A stretch of 64,000 bases of DNA from Sclerodactyla briareus (lineage: Eukaryota > Echinodermata > Holothuroidea > Dendrochirotida > Sclerodactylidae), in contig JAODTK010005669.1 in NCBI GenBank assembly GCA_026419785.1, positions 1 through 64,000 on the forward strand, in the 5' to 3' direction. Numbering within the stretch: the stretch's first letter is position 1; every line of letters begins with the position of its first letter. The notes under the pieces were generated by a model. The model had not been told where the DNA came from, did not search any database, and saw nothing but the letters and a program-made list of their open reading frames with translations. The translations under genes and the position numbers were made by a program. Below, piece by piece: positions 11,410 through 23,919 of this stretch.

Positions 11410-13574
11410 AAACAAGGTTTGTTCGGTATGATTCAACTCTTAATATATGACATTTAAATATTTTTGCTGGACTTGCCCTTTAGGCTTCTGATCGCAGGGC
11501 TGGATGAAATAAAACGTCGGGAGAGGTTGGAATGTGGGAAAGGCAGCAGTAATGTGGGTGTTCCCCCAACCCTTCCGTCGGGAAAACAGTACCTACGAAA
11601 TTAAGGACCTGGCGTAAAATCGGAGCTGTACTGATAAACCTCGAGTAAACTAGGACACAAACATTCCCGACGGTGAAAGCTTTCCATCTTTACTAGTTCA
11701 ATAGCGTTTCAATAACCCACTTCCAGGACATGCGTCCAAAACATGTTAAACTCGTTGGAAAAAACTTTTATAATGGACTGACTGAGTCAACTCTGAACCC
11801 CTTGGGACACAGGGCACATCCCAGCCCCCCCCCCCCCCCCACCCCGGTTCTGGGTTCTACAACCATTCCAGAAAGTAGATGAGGATGAGATAATCAGGCA
11901 GTTTCCTGGAACATATTATATTTTTGTGTGATATTAGTTTTAAAACTTCGCCGTACCCCGCAGCCAATTGATGTCTTTTTTCTCGTTCAATAAGCTTATA
12001 GGTACAGGAGGGCATATTACGATTTGTGTACTCAACACACAATGAGCGGTGATAAACCATACCATGATAATTAACTTCATAAAAAAAAAAGTTCGATATT
12101 AGATGAAGCTGGCAATCGCCAACTTTTTTTTTAATCAACTTGTTAATGTGCACCACATGGTTCATCAAGCAGTTCATTCGTGTGCGATCAATGTTTGCAT
12201 TTTCTGAAAGAATACCAATAAGTTGCTGTTTCTAGAGTGGGGGTGTTAAATGTAAAGTCTCCTACAAGCAACTTTTGGCTTGCTCAATGCAATCAAACCT
12301 CTTCAAATGGTCACGACAGTATCACAGAAATATGAATATTGCGGAGCACAATTAGTTTCAGCGGACTACCAAGTTTGTGAGTCCAATCAATTATTGCAAT
12401 ACAATTATTATTGCCCCCGTTAGTTTTCATTGTGATTTAACTGTCATCACTTATACCATCTAACCGGTCAATCGAGATGAGTTGGTGTTGATTTTATAGG
12501 ATCAATTCGTTCACCATGCTCTTAGCAAGGTCATATTAGATGAGCAGCTTATTTCGTTTATCCAAAACCATCGAAAGATCGGAAAATGTTAATTGAGGAA
12601 CTGCCGTCCCATTGCACACTTCTGAATACAGACTACAAAAAATTTCGCAAAATGTTTCGCGATCGCATAAAACATGAGCAAAGGGTTTTATGGAAAGGAC
12701 GCTACATTGCGTGGAAAAGTTCGATAAATTTTTGTCATCATCATTACTGGGCTGGAAAACATATTCTCAGTCCGGTAATTTTTCTTGATTTTGAGAAAAA
12801 TTGGATGTCTCAGACTTGACCAATTCAAATATAATCATTTTTTTTTCAAAACTCGGGTTTCATAGTGTATTATAATTATTGTCCATCTTGAATATTCTTT
12901 TTTTTCAGAGTTTTTAAGAGGGGTACGCCTAGGTGCTCGCTGAGCCGTATCATACAGGCTATTGATTTTAATTATGTAGTACGGAAATTTTAGGCATGCG
13001 AAGCCCTACCCGATCAATTACTTCTGTGTTGAGCACAAACCACTTTCAAACTACATTCCTCCACGGAGCATATGATATCACTGAAAGCTTTCCATATAAT
13101 TTGTTGATTACGAGTTACTAAGTGTAAAACTGAGTGTCCACTAAAAAACAAATTTTATGAATGAACATAATGTTCGTCGATAAATTTACTATCATCTCGC
13201 GTAACGAACATCACTGATCAGTATTTTCATTATTCAGAACGCTTTAGAGCCAAAAGCTATTCCACATGGGCCAATGTCTTACTCAGCATGATGCATTGGC
13301 ATAATATTTAGCCTACCTCACGTAGCTAGGGGAGATGATTAAATGTAAAATCACAGTAATTCTAATAATATGACCGGTGCTAATATAGCAACTTGACTCA
13401 CAGGCACTACGCGCTTTGCAAGATAGAAACAACAGGCTATGAAATAAGTAGTCAACATATGGTTTAATAGCCTAACGAAATATTTGCAAAGATCCCTAAT
13501 CCCTATTGCTGTGGAGTATTATTTCAAAACACCTGGGGGGTGGTTACGATAAACTATTGGTCCCCAATTCTCTT
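11410..13574. other. Intergenic DNA with poly-C
   Basis: A C-run lies at 11825-11840. An open frame on the plus strand (12541-12819, from a stop just upstream) encodes a basic peptide (KKFRKMFRDRIKHEQRVLW) and ends shortly after a possible donor (CCG/GTAATTTT near 12777), but I recognise no family and there is no matching acceptor in frame. No other gene is seen. Confidence 0.35.
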
Positions 13575-13868
13575 ACTGAACATTCTTCACTAGAAGCAAC
13601 TGATCACTTGCCGATCTAGTGCACGGCCAGGCTGATATTGACAACAGACTCTGGACGATAGCTTTGGAGCGCATGTTGTTGAGACACTTGTATACAATAT
13701 CGGAACAGTACTGTAGTCCGCTTGTTGAATGGTAGCCCGTGCAGCTCTAAGAATTGGCGTAATGTGGCCAGATATCGGAACTCTTGCAACAATAAGACTT
13801 GAAAACTGACAAATGCAATATAACTCGCCCGAATGATTGATATTTTCAGGAGTAGTTGCCCGCTTCAC
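13575..13868 (-). mobile_element. L2-like LINE, C-terminal fragment
   Basis: The minus-strand frames give GHITPILRAARATIQQADY, then ILYKCLNNM-like and YQPGRALDR, then SDQLLL. This matches the conserved C-terminal part of L2/CR1-group LINE proteins (HITPILxxLHWLPVxxRIxYK, then VYKCLxxxAPxYL, then RxLRSSDQxLL). It is frameshifted. It has the same strand as the RT remnant at 17360-16310 and carries the part that the latter lacks. Confidence 0.7.
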
Positions 13869-14989
13869 TCTCTTACGAGTCAGTTTTCCTTCTGTGTTGC
13901 CCTATGATTTGATTTTCCTCAAGGAATGTTTTGTTATTTCCCTGTTTTTTTCTTGTAGGCAAACCCCCTTGCATCACTAAAAACTTCATTTGTGACGAAT
14001 ATCTAGTTTATAGATCAATGCCTGTTTAAAACGAATATTTTTTTGACAGGATAACTGCAATATCGACCACCTAAGTAATGACGTTGGAGATATGGAAATT
14101 TCTCGAATATACTCTTCTCGTATTCATTTTCTTCATTAAACTGATACGCTGACCCGAATTGCTAGTTCGACTGCCACTCTGATTGATAATATCTTACAAT
14201 GTCAGTAGCGAAGCGAATCGATAGCGGGGTTTTTGTCAAACATATCTGATCATTATCCCATATTAGTAATATTCCAAAATTGAAGAGAAGATAACAATTC
14301 TTACAGAGACCTATTGAATTATTAAATATGGAAATGATGAGGAAGTAAACTTAGCAATGTCGATTGGTCCGTCATTTAATCCTGAACAGCCTTACCCATA
14401 AATGTTGGGATTGATCAGGAAGTTTAATGCTTGTTCTCTACTTACGGGGGTAAAACGAAAATAAAACTTACAGAACATCCTTTTTGGATAACATCAGGAT
14501 TTAACTTCAGCTTAGGCGCACAGATCGAAACTGTATTTGAAATTCATTTGATCTCCCACGTCCGTATATATAGTATATATAGAGACAAATAATAAATATT
14601 AAAACATGTTGGCACCCGATATCAAAGGGAAGAAATGCTAATTATAATAATCTCCTTAACATCCTTATATATAATTCTGAAGAGATGTGGAAAACCATTA
14701 ATAAAATTCTCAACAAGATAAAAACAACACTGCAACCAGATGCTCCACATAAATGACGACACATTAGATGGGGACGACGAGTGATTGCGATGGTTTTCAT
14801 AAATATTTTTCATAGGTGCTAATTCCAATGGCAGGTAATCACAACTGCGTCGTAAAGAACCACTGGAACTATGTTACTAGTAATGTACTAAATTCCGTCG
14901 TTTTGTTCCGAATGATACGGAAGAGGTCCGCCTGCTATACTGAAATTTAAGAGTGGCAGAGTCATGGATATGACGATGCGATGTTACAA
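13869..14989. other. AT-rich DNA between LINE fragments
   Basis: No recognisable coding sequence is present. The position between two parts of what may be one L2-like element suggests inserted DNA. Confidence 0.4.
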
Positions 14990-15770
14990 ATGATTGCTTT
15001 AATTCTCTGTCGGGAGAATGTACACCCCATTAAACTCGCATTATTAACGCCTTTTGGAAAGGGTTATCTTCAAGTGACTTGAAAATTGCAAAAATCGTTC
15101 CCAATTTGACAGAAGTGGTGACTCAGAAAGAGATCTCAAATTTAGGCGGATCTCTCTTCTTCCCTTAATCTAGGAAATTTGAGGCGTTTGGTGCACCAGG
15201 GTTACACGAATTTATTTCAAAACACAACGTACACTACTCACATTAGTTTGGTTACGGAAGGAAAGAATGATTCCAAGTCAACGTATATGGCTGCTTTGAA
15301 TTAAGTGTGGAATCCCTACTTCTTGAAATATGGATAGAAAGCAGGTAAACCACGGCAAGCATATTCTGATTTATCTTAGCCTCGTACAATCGATCAGGCT
15401 TTCTATCTAACAAATTACTCGCATATGATGTGTGGAAAGCATATATTGGTTCAAAGTTACCTGAAAATCGTTCTCAATACGTTCAATTTGGAAATGGTAA
15501 ATTCTAGAATTCTTACAGCAATATAGATGTGCCACAAGGTTCCATATTAGGGCCTCTGCTCTTCATCTATATATCATGACATATCAAACTTGCTCCGGAG
15601 ATTAAATTAATCACTTTGCAGATGTATGGAGTTTTTTTTTAATCAAAATAAAAGTTTGAATGACACTCTAATGACGTAATTAATCAGTTGAATTCATAAC
15701 CCCCAATTTCTAATTGACTCAGAATAAATAAATAGATGTCTTTTAATGTACTGATAATGAAACTGATGAT
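14990..15770 (+). mobile_element. Jockey/CR1-group LINE relic, plus strand
   Basis: Reverse-transcriptase blocks occur in the correct order on the plus strand: SDLKIAKIVP around 15070-15105, RISLLP (from NYRPISLLP) at 15147-15166, SYLENRSQYVQFGN-like around 15444-15495, VPQGSILGPLLFIYI at 15529-15576, and FAD(D) around 15614-15622, with a WLTQNK-like block near 15710-15730. Stops and several frame changes separate them, so it is inactive. The NYRPISLLP and SDLKIAKIVP wording favours a Jockey-type clade over L2. It is oriented opposite to the L2-like fragments on either side. Confidence 0.72.
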
Positions 15771-16309
15771 AAACGATATGACCAACGTTGGGATTTAAAT
15801 TTTATTTATAAATTCCCCCGTGGTACCCTACCCGAGGGTCTTTAGAAACTAGTATGTAAGTAATTCCAGTTATCATACTCTCAAATAACAACGTTACAAA
15901 TACTCACTTTAAGCATCCCTACTCTACATAACGTTTTTTTGTGCGGAACAAAACCGCACCGTGTCCCACTTTGCCACTCTCTCACCGAAGATTTGAAACT
16001 CAACTCTCTCTACCGCATTCGAGAAAAACTATTTGGGCGCACCTGTTTTTCGATAAAAATACTGACTGCCTATAACTCACTTCTCTATATTTGATATCTC
16101 TCTGTTTTGATTGGGTAACAACTGACTTTGCCTTTTCTCCTTCCCATGTCTATTTGGAAGAGAAAGTGTTTGTTTGGAGTTCAACCATGAACCAAATGGA
16201 AGCGGGTATATCCTCACTTTGTCCTTCCACCAAACTTATTGAATATGAAAAGACTCGAATCATGTCTCCTAATATTATACTGAATATTCTCTGATATCGT
16301 ATATTTCAA
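15771..16309. other. Intergenic or transposon-flanking DNA
   Basis: No gene is recognised. It may contain the 3' non-coding part of the plus-strand LINE relic. Confidence 0.35.
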
Positions 16310-17360
16310 CTGGAGTGTAAATAAACTGAAACTTGACAATACGGGCAGCTTGTTATGGAATATTCTGTAGTCGCCGAATCTGATGCTGAGGGACACCCAT
16401 CAGAAGATCACTCGCAGTATTCGATTTTACGACACGATTAAACTGCTGAATTGCGGTTTTTACAAGCGTTTAGTAGAAGAATAGCGGCCTCACTCTTCCG
16501 ATGTCGCGGAGGTGGTAAGAGCCCCCTTGACAACGCTCGATATATGTGGAACCATGGAACCTGCATCGTAACAATAGCGCCCCACTAAAACAATGGGTTG
16601 CTATCATGAATACGACGGTGATTATACCGAGCCATCTGTTAATTATGTCTGTTTTTTTATCGTTCATTTCCAGATAATTCTGTGAGACATCCCACTCATT
16701 AATTTCAGTCATACAATCTTGCAAAATTCCAATTGCAAACTGGACCTGCCTGAGTTACAGGATCGTGGGGATAATTAGAGCTTGATTTATCACATATTGC
16801 CTGAACTATCTGCTGATAGGCATATGTAAAATAGAAAACATGACAGGCCGAGCACAGATCACTGTGGAGCACTTCGGTGCAATGCAAGCCTAGCGGTGGA
16901 GATCTCCCCGTCGTATACTGACAATTCCTCACAATTTGCAAGGCGTGAGTTGTTAACCACTTCAAGAACATTTCCCTGAAGTCCAATAGCATGGAGGGTT
17001 TCAACCAATAAGCCATGCTCAATGTATCAAACGCTGAGTTTAAGTCCAACGGAGTGCCTCGTTTTTATCTAGCGGCAGGCAATGTCGTTATGGACCTTCA
17101 ATGCAGTTTCAGTGGAATACCCTTCTTATAACGCAGACTGCAATGGCTTGTGTAAGCCATTTGCAGTTGAATAATAATGCAACTGGTTTGGACCATGCAC
17201 TCGAATTGTTTTTACCAAGGAAAGGCAGTTTGAAACAGGTCTACAGTTATCAAATCAGATTCATCAATCAGAGGATGTGAGTATGGCAGGTGAGAGCTTC
17301 AATTCTCCTTCAGTTGCCAGGTTTTTGGAATAGCATCAAGCGACTGGATTTTGAAGTTGC
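16310..17360 (-). mobile_element. L2-like LINE, reverse-transcriptase fragment
   Basis: Read on the minus strand from high to low coordinates: NLPFLGKTIERVV-like and YSTETALxxVHNDIACRLDK-like pieces (17260-17080), LDLNSAFDTLSM at about 17048-17020 (family form LDLSAAFDTVDH), a VPQGSVLGP-equivalent stretch near 16870, then DCMTEINEWDVSQNYLEMND with KKTD at 16722-16640, and an IRRLQRIQNKAARIV-like piece at 16390-16320. This is the order of an L2/CR1-group polymerase and connection region. Several frameshifts and stops are present. The sequence stops just where the HITPIL...LHWLP block should begin, and that block is found at 13868-13575. Confidence 0.75.
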
Positions 17361-18629
17361 TCTTGGGTAATTTGCCATGAATCTACCTCAGAGGGAGCTG
17401 CTGTTTCAGCAATGACTGGGGCTGGGGTAATTGTGGCAGTGTGGTGTAACATTTCAAGGCTCACTTGTTTAGCCTATCAATCTTTCGTGACGTATTAGCA
17501 AACTGATGACGCATTTTGGATTGGTTAGTCAGTGTGGCCACCAACGAGGCATTGGGTTTCATCAAACTGTTCAACACTGAGTATGTCAATCTCTGATTAT
17601 TTTCAGCAACTTACTTTATATTAATCAGTCTTACATTTACGTGACGTAGCGACTGAGTTCTCACGTTGTGACTCCGTAGACTGACGACGCAGTATTTTAA
17701 TTTCCGTTCATAAACTTATACGCACAAGTACTTCTCTCTTCTCCGTGGTTTCAACTATGAAGCCTCTTGAGCCCACATGCTATTGCCTATGAATTGTGTT
17801 TGAAAGTCCTATAGTGAAGTTAATACGAAGACGATCAAAATTTTGTTTCCATAGTTACGCAACATCCTGTTAACCTTTCTTTCTTACAGCAAATATGTTA
17901 TCTTTAAAATACGATAAAGAACTGTTGCCGGATGCCTTAGTGTCTCTATACTATACTGGAGTATTCCCCAATGTTTCCAGAAGGTACATCGAGTTGAGGC
18001 TGTCCAGAAAGAACAAAATCTAGTCTTACTCGTATGTATGTTTTCATTCAATTGTATGAATTCAGGTCCTAGTCTTCTCATCTCCAAAGTTTTGGCAGAA
18101 ATACCTATTTCTTGGTGGCACATTTCCGGATGACTCTCGATTTCTGAATTTGGGAGTACCGAATTGTCGCTATCTTGACAAGTGGCGTTTTTCCATCAAT
18201 ATAATTATTAAGAATTTGGATAACTTGCTACACCGTGGGGGGGGGGTACCAAATCCCAAATAGAACCGACGCGCAAAAAACTGTTAACGTTACGGACGCC
18301 TTCATAACAGAAATACAGAAAGAGGTTTCCACCTAGATTATATGATACTCCCATTTGAAACTTTTGTTTTCATTATATCTCTGTATAAGTATACTTGTTC
18401 TACATTCGAACGTCGTTCCAGGAACCCCCCCCTCCCCCCCAAAAAAAAAAAAAAAAAACCCGCCCCATGACCTTATTAGAGTGCGGTTTGCTTCGTAGGC
18501 CCCTCGTGCATTCTCAAATCACTTTATCCGTTCTGAGAATTCAGCTTTCCCGACGTGTGAATGGTAAGTACCTGAAGTAAAGTCATATATACATTACCAT
18601 TATGGACAGAATCCCAGCATCATAAGAAA
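17361..18629. other. Intergenic DNA
   Basis: It may include decayed upstream LINE sequence on the minus strand next to 17360. It contains a G-run (18237-18247) and a C-run/A-run pair (18426-18458). No gene is seen. Confidence 0.35.
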
Positions 18630-19420
18630 CGATAATGTTTTTTGTATTACGGGCAAGATAGGTTTTGTTTCCTAGCATGGCTGAGTGTATTAACAATTTC
18701 GATTTTATCGTTAATGTCCTCTTTGTTTGCGCACATCGGTTTATTATTTATGGGTGTGACTCTAATATCAATGCTTCTTTTTCCTCCCCTTTATATTTTC
18801 ATTCGCCTATTGCGCCTTCGAAGGCCTTTGTTTCATCGCGAACGCTTTGTATTATCATAAGAGGATGAATTCCCTAACAATTGCGTCTGCGATAATTTCG
18901 ATCAGGTAATGCCACCATCAGTTTGCGGCACATCGAATAATGATCACCATGAGCGTGACTTTAAGTGTTATGTTCTCCTCTTTCGCTCTTTTTTTTCCTT
19001 CAGCCTACAATGTGCCTTCGTAAGGCCGTTATTTACCGCGAACTCTTTGTTTTATCTTTAAATTTCAGTTTGATTGATCTATTCCCAACTTAGCTACTGC
19101 AATAGATTTCGATTATTTAATGTACCCTGTTTTCACACTTAGAGAATAATACTCCTCTTATCTGCCAGAGCAGAAAGAAGGAATAAGGAGGAAGGAAGAA
19201 AAAAGTTTTGTTCTTTTCGTTCGGCCTTTTAATGAGCCATAAAGCCGCAATTCACCATGATTTCAGTGAGATGAATAAATTTTCCTAACAATTTCGACTG
19301 TAATTAAGGTGCCGGTCGGTAGATGTACCCGGGTTTGCGCATGTTTCAATATAACTCATTTAGCCTGAATACTAAATATCTATTTTACCACGATCTCAAA
19401 GAATATACCATTTCAGTTAT
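18630..19420 (+). repeat. Degenerate tandem repeat, units of about 200 bp
   Basis: Recurring blocks in the same order are a GCCTTCGxAAGGCC/GCCTTxTAATGAGCC-type word, then TTxACCGCGAACxCTTTGT, then AACAATTTCGA(T), then a word close to TTTGCGCAC. The AACAATTTCGA-type anchor occurs near 18692, 18876, 19103 and 19289, giving spacings of roughly 185-225 bp and about four copies plus partial ends. The open frames across it are not gene-like. Confidence 0.6.
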
Positions 19421-20029
19421 TCCTTCTCAAGGCAGATAGAATATAATATGTGGATCATGCATGCAGGTGTGTGTATTTCGCTCGCGTGTGTAGTGGTTTG
19501 TAATGGTGGAAACCGAGGTAAACACATCAGGTTTTTACACACGCGTCACTACAATAGGTACCACCGCAAACGAGGATACCTCGTTAGAATAGGGATTGAG
19601 GGCGCTCATTGGGGCGCTCTCTGCAACCATCCTTTCCTCTCTCGCGGAAATGTGCTGCTTAATCAATTTGCCAACTACTTCCTCGGTTAGCGTTGAATGT
19701 TTTATTACGCTTACACACGTGGTTAATTTTATTTTATTAATTGAATTTGACAGTACCGCGTTTCTGCCGTGCTTGCCGGTTAGAATAAGCATTTACCCAT
19801 CGTTGACCATGTACAGAGTCGAGCTCCTGGCTTATTCAGAGGGATACACATTGATCTGTAAATAGTACGTTTGCTTAGTATTGGGTGGGTTAAAAAACAC
19901 ACTACCCTCGTTTTCCCCAAAGACAAGTTGTGGGTGGTGGTGTGGGGCGGGGGTGACACTTCTTGTTACTCCTTGTCAGCAAATGCCTACCTAACTCAAG
20001 CACATACGAATTTCAACATCAGGTTATGT
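19421..20029. other. Unassigned DNA with a small basic ORF
   Basis: A plus-strand ATG frame at 19448-19690 encodes 80 residues with a mildly hydrophobic start (MHAGVCISLACVVVC) and then a strongly basic His/Arg-rich stretch (KHIRFLHTRHYNRYHRKR). It could be a small secreted basic peptide, but overlapping frames on both strands are about as long and nothing else supports it. Confidence 0.15.
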
Positions 20030-20960
20030 AGGCTGTACATAGGCCGAGAATGAACCCTCTTGAACCCATTTTGGGGCCAGGTCAAGGCAACTCCAGTTGT
20101 AAGGGCAACGTTTTTCCGTACGATAACCCACGAATGGCGATGCGAGCATGTACTAAATCAAATTAGATTTGCTGTAGGCTGTATATAAGCCGAGGATGAA
20201 TTCCATTGTTGATGGCAACAGACTAAGATCATTTCAACGTGAGGAGTCAAACTTACAAAATACTATATCAGCACGATATCCGGCGAACGCAAGCAAGTAA
20301 CAAGTTGGAACTGGGTAGGCGGGTTATTCATATGGCGAGGTTAGCCCCTAATGTTTTCAGGCCATAGTAATTCAAGGTCCGTAAATCTTTGAAAACCTCT
20401 TAGCACAATATCCCTCATATAAACAGCAAGGAGGTATCAAGTTAGAGTTGGTAGGTTGGCTACCACATTGGCCAGAGAGTAAACCTATTGTTCATCGTGG
20501 TTTAGGTCAAGGTCATTTAAAGGTCGTGATATCTTGAAGGCAGATGTATTCAAGTTCAAAAATAAGGCATTGGGAGGTTCCATCGCCGGTAAAGATCATT
20601 CAAGTCGTAAGAGGGTGATCCTCAAAACCTGTGAAACACAATATCTAATGGCAGTGTGTGTGTGAACGTGGAGGTATAAGTATGAATCAAATTCAAATTA
20701 GCACCATATGCTGAGAGAGTCCCTGTTGTTCATAGCTGCAGGTCAGGGTCATTGAAGGCAGAGATGAGGCATTCGACAATAGGCTTTTCAACAGATATCC
20801 AACAATCGCGAGCAAGGCAGTATCAAGTTATGGGAGTTGCCCATTTCGAAGGACATGAACACACGTTTGTTTTGGCATAGGCTCAAGATCATTCTCGGTC
20901 GCGACAAAGGGGTCAGCACAATGTATGGAAATCGCCAAACTTTATCGAATTCAAATTACT
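20030..20960 (+). repeat. Degenerate GGTCA-type satellite, units of about 130-155 bp
   Basis: Repeating blocks are AGGTCAAGGTCATT(T/G)AAGG, then AACACAATATC, then GCAAGGAGGTATCAAGTT, then GGTAGG(C/T)GGGTT, then TATTGTTCATxG. The CAATATC/GATATC anchor is seen near 20272, 20406, 20638 and 20793. Spacings of about 134 and 155 bp suggest a basic unit of that size; the 232-bp gap may hide a diverged unit. No coding potential is seen. Confidence 0.65.
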
Positions 20961-21569
20961 GTAGGTGTGGTGTTCATAAAGAAATTTCCTTTTTCAACGC
21001 CGCAAACTGAATAACGCAAAAATAGAAGAAATAGTTGCAGATAAGACAGAAAAAAATGATTTTAGCATTAGATCAAATCAACGGAGGTTGTGTGCACTTC
21101 CTCCCCTGTCAAAGGTTACAACTCCACACATAGCCTCTTTGTTGGTGTTGCAGCCACGAAGCATATCAAACACTAAAACTGAGCCTACAGTAAGTTGAGT
21201 CATTCAATATCCCGCTTAAATCACTTCGGAAGCCTAATCTTTTCACAGTTACAAGTAATGAGAATAATAATGCATCGTGTCAGAATCATAGGCTGTTCGA
21301 CGTTGCAGAAAGATGCGCAAAAACAATCTTGAACCCACCTCTGTCGAAAACACACATCCACAGCACGAAATCATATAGATTTCCCCCATACATATCAACA
21401 CTAACATTCGAAAAATGGGATGAATTGATTGCCGAAGTGGTAAACTCGTACAAAAAAGGCCGTATGATGAGCTATGGGGGAGGGGGGGGGGGGTGATCTG
21501 CGTAATAGGCCCCCCTAGCTGGTGAGCATGCGCACTTACACCAGTGAAAAGGCTCACGCTAAGTAGGGG
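20961..21569. other. Intergenic DNA
   Basis: A G-rich run lies at 21476-21494. Nothing else is recognised. Confidence 0.4.
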
Positions 21570-21722
21570 AATAATAAACAGATACGCGGGCCTTTATTGA
21601 CAGATTGAAACCTAGCTGTTGTCATGGTAGGTAGTAGAATACGCTCGGGATTATGCTTTTTTATGACTCATACCGGTTTTAATTCGGAAACCAAGGCCCG
21701 ACGTATTGTTTATATATTCCAT
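21570..21722. mobile_element. MITE-like element of about 150 bp with long inverted ends
   Basis: The left end (GGAATAATAAACAGATACGC then GGGCCTT) matches the reverse complement of the right end (GGAATATATAAACAATACGT then CGGGCCTT), and the pairing continues inward to an AAACC block, about 45 bp per arm. A third copy of the same arm occurs at 32180-32243. No coding sequence is present, so this is a non-autonomous inverted-repeat element. Confidence 0.7.
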
Positions 21723-22489
21723 TCATGAATATTTCCCCCTACTTACTGGATAAATGCGAAAAATGCAAGAAAAACAATGTTCTTCCATGTGATCAAATGT
21801 TATTCTCATAAACAATGCTCAAATTAACGGCGTTTCGAAATGTTATTAGCGTCATGTTTATCGTGTAGCATTACAGGTACATATCATCGCGTAATATTGA
21901 GTTTTGCATAACAAATTCGACAATTATTCATAACATTCAGATATTTACAAGGGAAAAATGCACGTATCGTCTAATTTTCCTCCATAAACTAGTTCAATTC
22001 AACGAAAATAAAAGCTGGGGGTTCACTACGTAAAAGGGGTAACTTTGCACCCGGGGTAAAATTGGCAGTTAAGGGTTTATTTTATACCGGCAGATGCCCT
22101 CTATTATTGTAACTTTCAATAATTATGTGTTGGGTGGTGTTGTGAGGTTATAAACGATAAAGCATTTTTCAAATATGAGTAATAGAATAGATACCTGTAC
22201 TGTTTGATTTTTTTGGTAAAACATTGACAAGATAGGATAATGAGCTAATTGTATATTATTGTGCAAGCTCCACTGCCTCACGAAGTAATGTATTTGGTTT
22301 TGACATTGAATATTAGAAGATAGAACTGACCACACAGTCGGCCTACTTTCGTGCACAAAGGCGCTTGCTCTGAAAATATGCATATATGCTATGCACGTAC
22401 TTGAAGTTGTAGGTTGCCAAGCGACGACACCACTACTGTCGTAAGTAGTACGCCGATGTGGTAGCGCGAGCAAACGTACAGGCATACGA
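21723..22489. other. Intergenic DNA
   Basis: The minus-strand frame at 22485-22123 is open for 120 residues but has no recognisable motif. Nothing else is seen. Confidence 0.35.
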
Positions 22490-23640
22490 CAGTACTATAG
22501 CGGTTCTTAAATGTGAGCTGGTGTCACGATCGGGTATGACAGTAATTACGGCAGACTGGCGCCAAAGAGCGCTGTCTGTCAAGTCATGACATGGGACATG
22601 CCGATTGTCTTGCTTCCTCGTGCAAATGATCGCCCAGCGACCCAGTTGGTCCGGCCGAGATTAGCATAAAATATCCGGTAAATACCAGCGAATATGAAAC
22701 CAGAAACGTTCTCATACGAAATACAAATACGTCTAGCAGCATTGGAGACTAAGATCGAAAATTAATTACGAAGAGGTGGGGAGAAAGAAGAACAGAAGAC
22801 GTTGTAACTAGCGTGCGGACGGAACGACCGAACAATAATATAAATCCATTTGTTCGTTAAAGGTGAGGCCAGTCAGGCAAAACACCAACATAGTATTCAG
22901 GGTTATGACGACACCAAGGGTCCCGAACACCAACACCGAATCTCCATCAGACTTGCACACGAAGTGTATAGAGTGTCGACACCTGTGTCGGAACTAACAC
23001 CGGCAATCGTGGTGTCGACACCGGGGTCGGACACAACCCTGATAGTAATGTTACAACTAACGACAATTCGAAGATCCTCCGGTTGTTTTATTCGAAGTAC
23101 CCGTGCATCGTGTCTCGATAGTCGGGGAGCCTCTCTCCCATGGGTAATACCAATAGTAAGGAAGAGCACTGTAAGTCAACTGACTACAATCAAACTGCGA
23201 CCCTGAATCAGCCCTCGGATTGTGCAAAGTGAGCCACTCCGCATCGAAAACCAGCATCCCATCGACCAAATGTACAGTGCATAAGAGCACACATCGAAAA
23301 TAGCCCAGAAGAGTATCAAGCTGTACTAGTGGTTGCTCAGTTCGACCGTTATCCGAACATGCAGGAAACACCTTCTTGCTTCTCAAGGGCAGGGGGTGGA
23401 GCAGCTAAGAACGCCGCGGGAATCGAAAACCATCAGTCACAGACGAAAAAAAGTGCCCAGTCGGAGCATCGCGGCTATACCATGAAGGTTCCCTATTGTC
23501 AGAGTAGAGGATTCAACCACGCGAGACAGTTAACAAGGGTGGCAGGACACATGGCGGGATTGCTGCTGTTCAGCTTACTGAAGCCATTCCCGTATCACCG
23601 TATGGGCCAAACAACAAATGCGGTGAGAGACATGTGAAAT
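22490..23640. other. GC-richer unclassified block, possible decayed LTR-type fossil or host exons
   Basis: Compared with its flanks this block is richer in G, C and CpG and has long open frames on both strands (plus 22850-23206 and 23329-23637; minus 23386-23057). Two GTGTCGACACC palindromes at about 22975 and 23013 lie in a local duplication of about 40 bp. A TGTCACGATCGGGTATGACA word at 22523-22542 resembles the start of some LTRs, but no second LTR, primer site or protein motif is recognised. The family and function are undecided. Confidence 0.3.
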
Positions 23641-23919
23641 GGTTATCAAAAAACTTACAAGGTGTATGAAATGTATCCCACAGGAATTTATAGGACTGGA
23701 CCGAAAGTGGAGTCGGTTGCCGTTCTCCCAGTTGCGTCCAACCCAGGAGCTGGATAAATCGAATGTTTCTGTAGAGTAAGCGGTTTTTCTGATGAGGAGA
23801 TCAAGAGATTGTTACAAATCGTTTTATTAGGAAATGTTGTGAGAAGCAATTTGTTTATTACAGTTATTGTTGTTCCCAAGAGAATCTCTAGGTATGAAAT
23901 GATGATTTGTAATTAGGTC
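23641..23919. other. Unassigned spacer
   Basis: Nothing is recognised between the GC-rich block and the inverted-repeat element. Confidence 0.35.

Noticed and set aside
12541-12819. Basic ORF that might be an exon
   Set aside because: A stop lies just upstream in frame after the only good acceptor (TTTTATAG), so the exon model fails.
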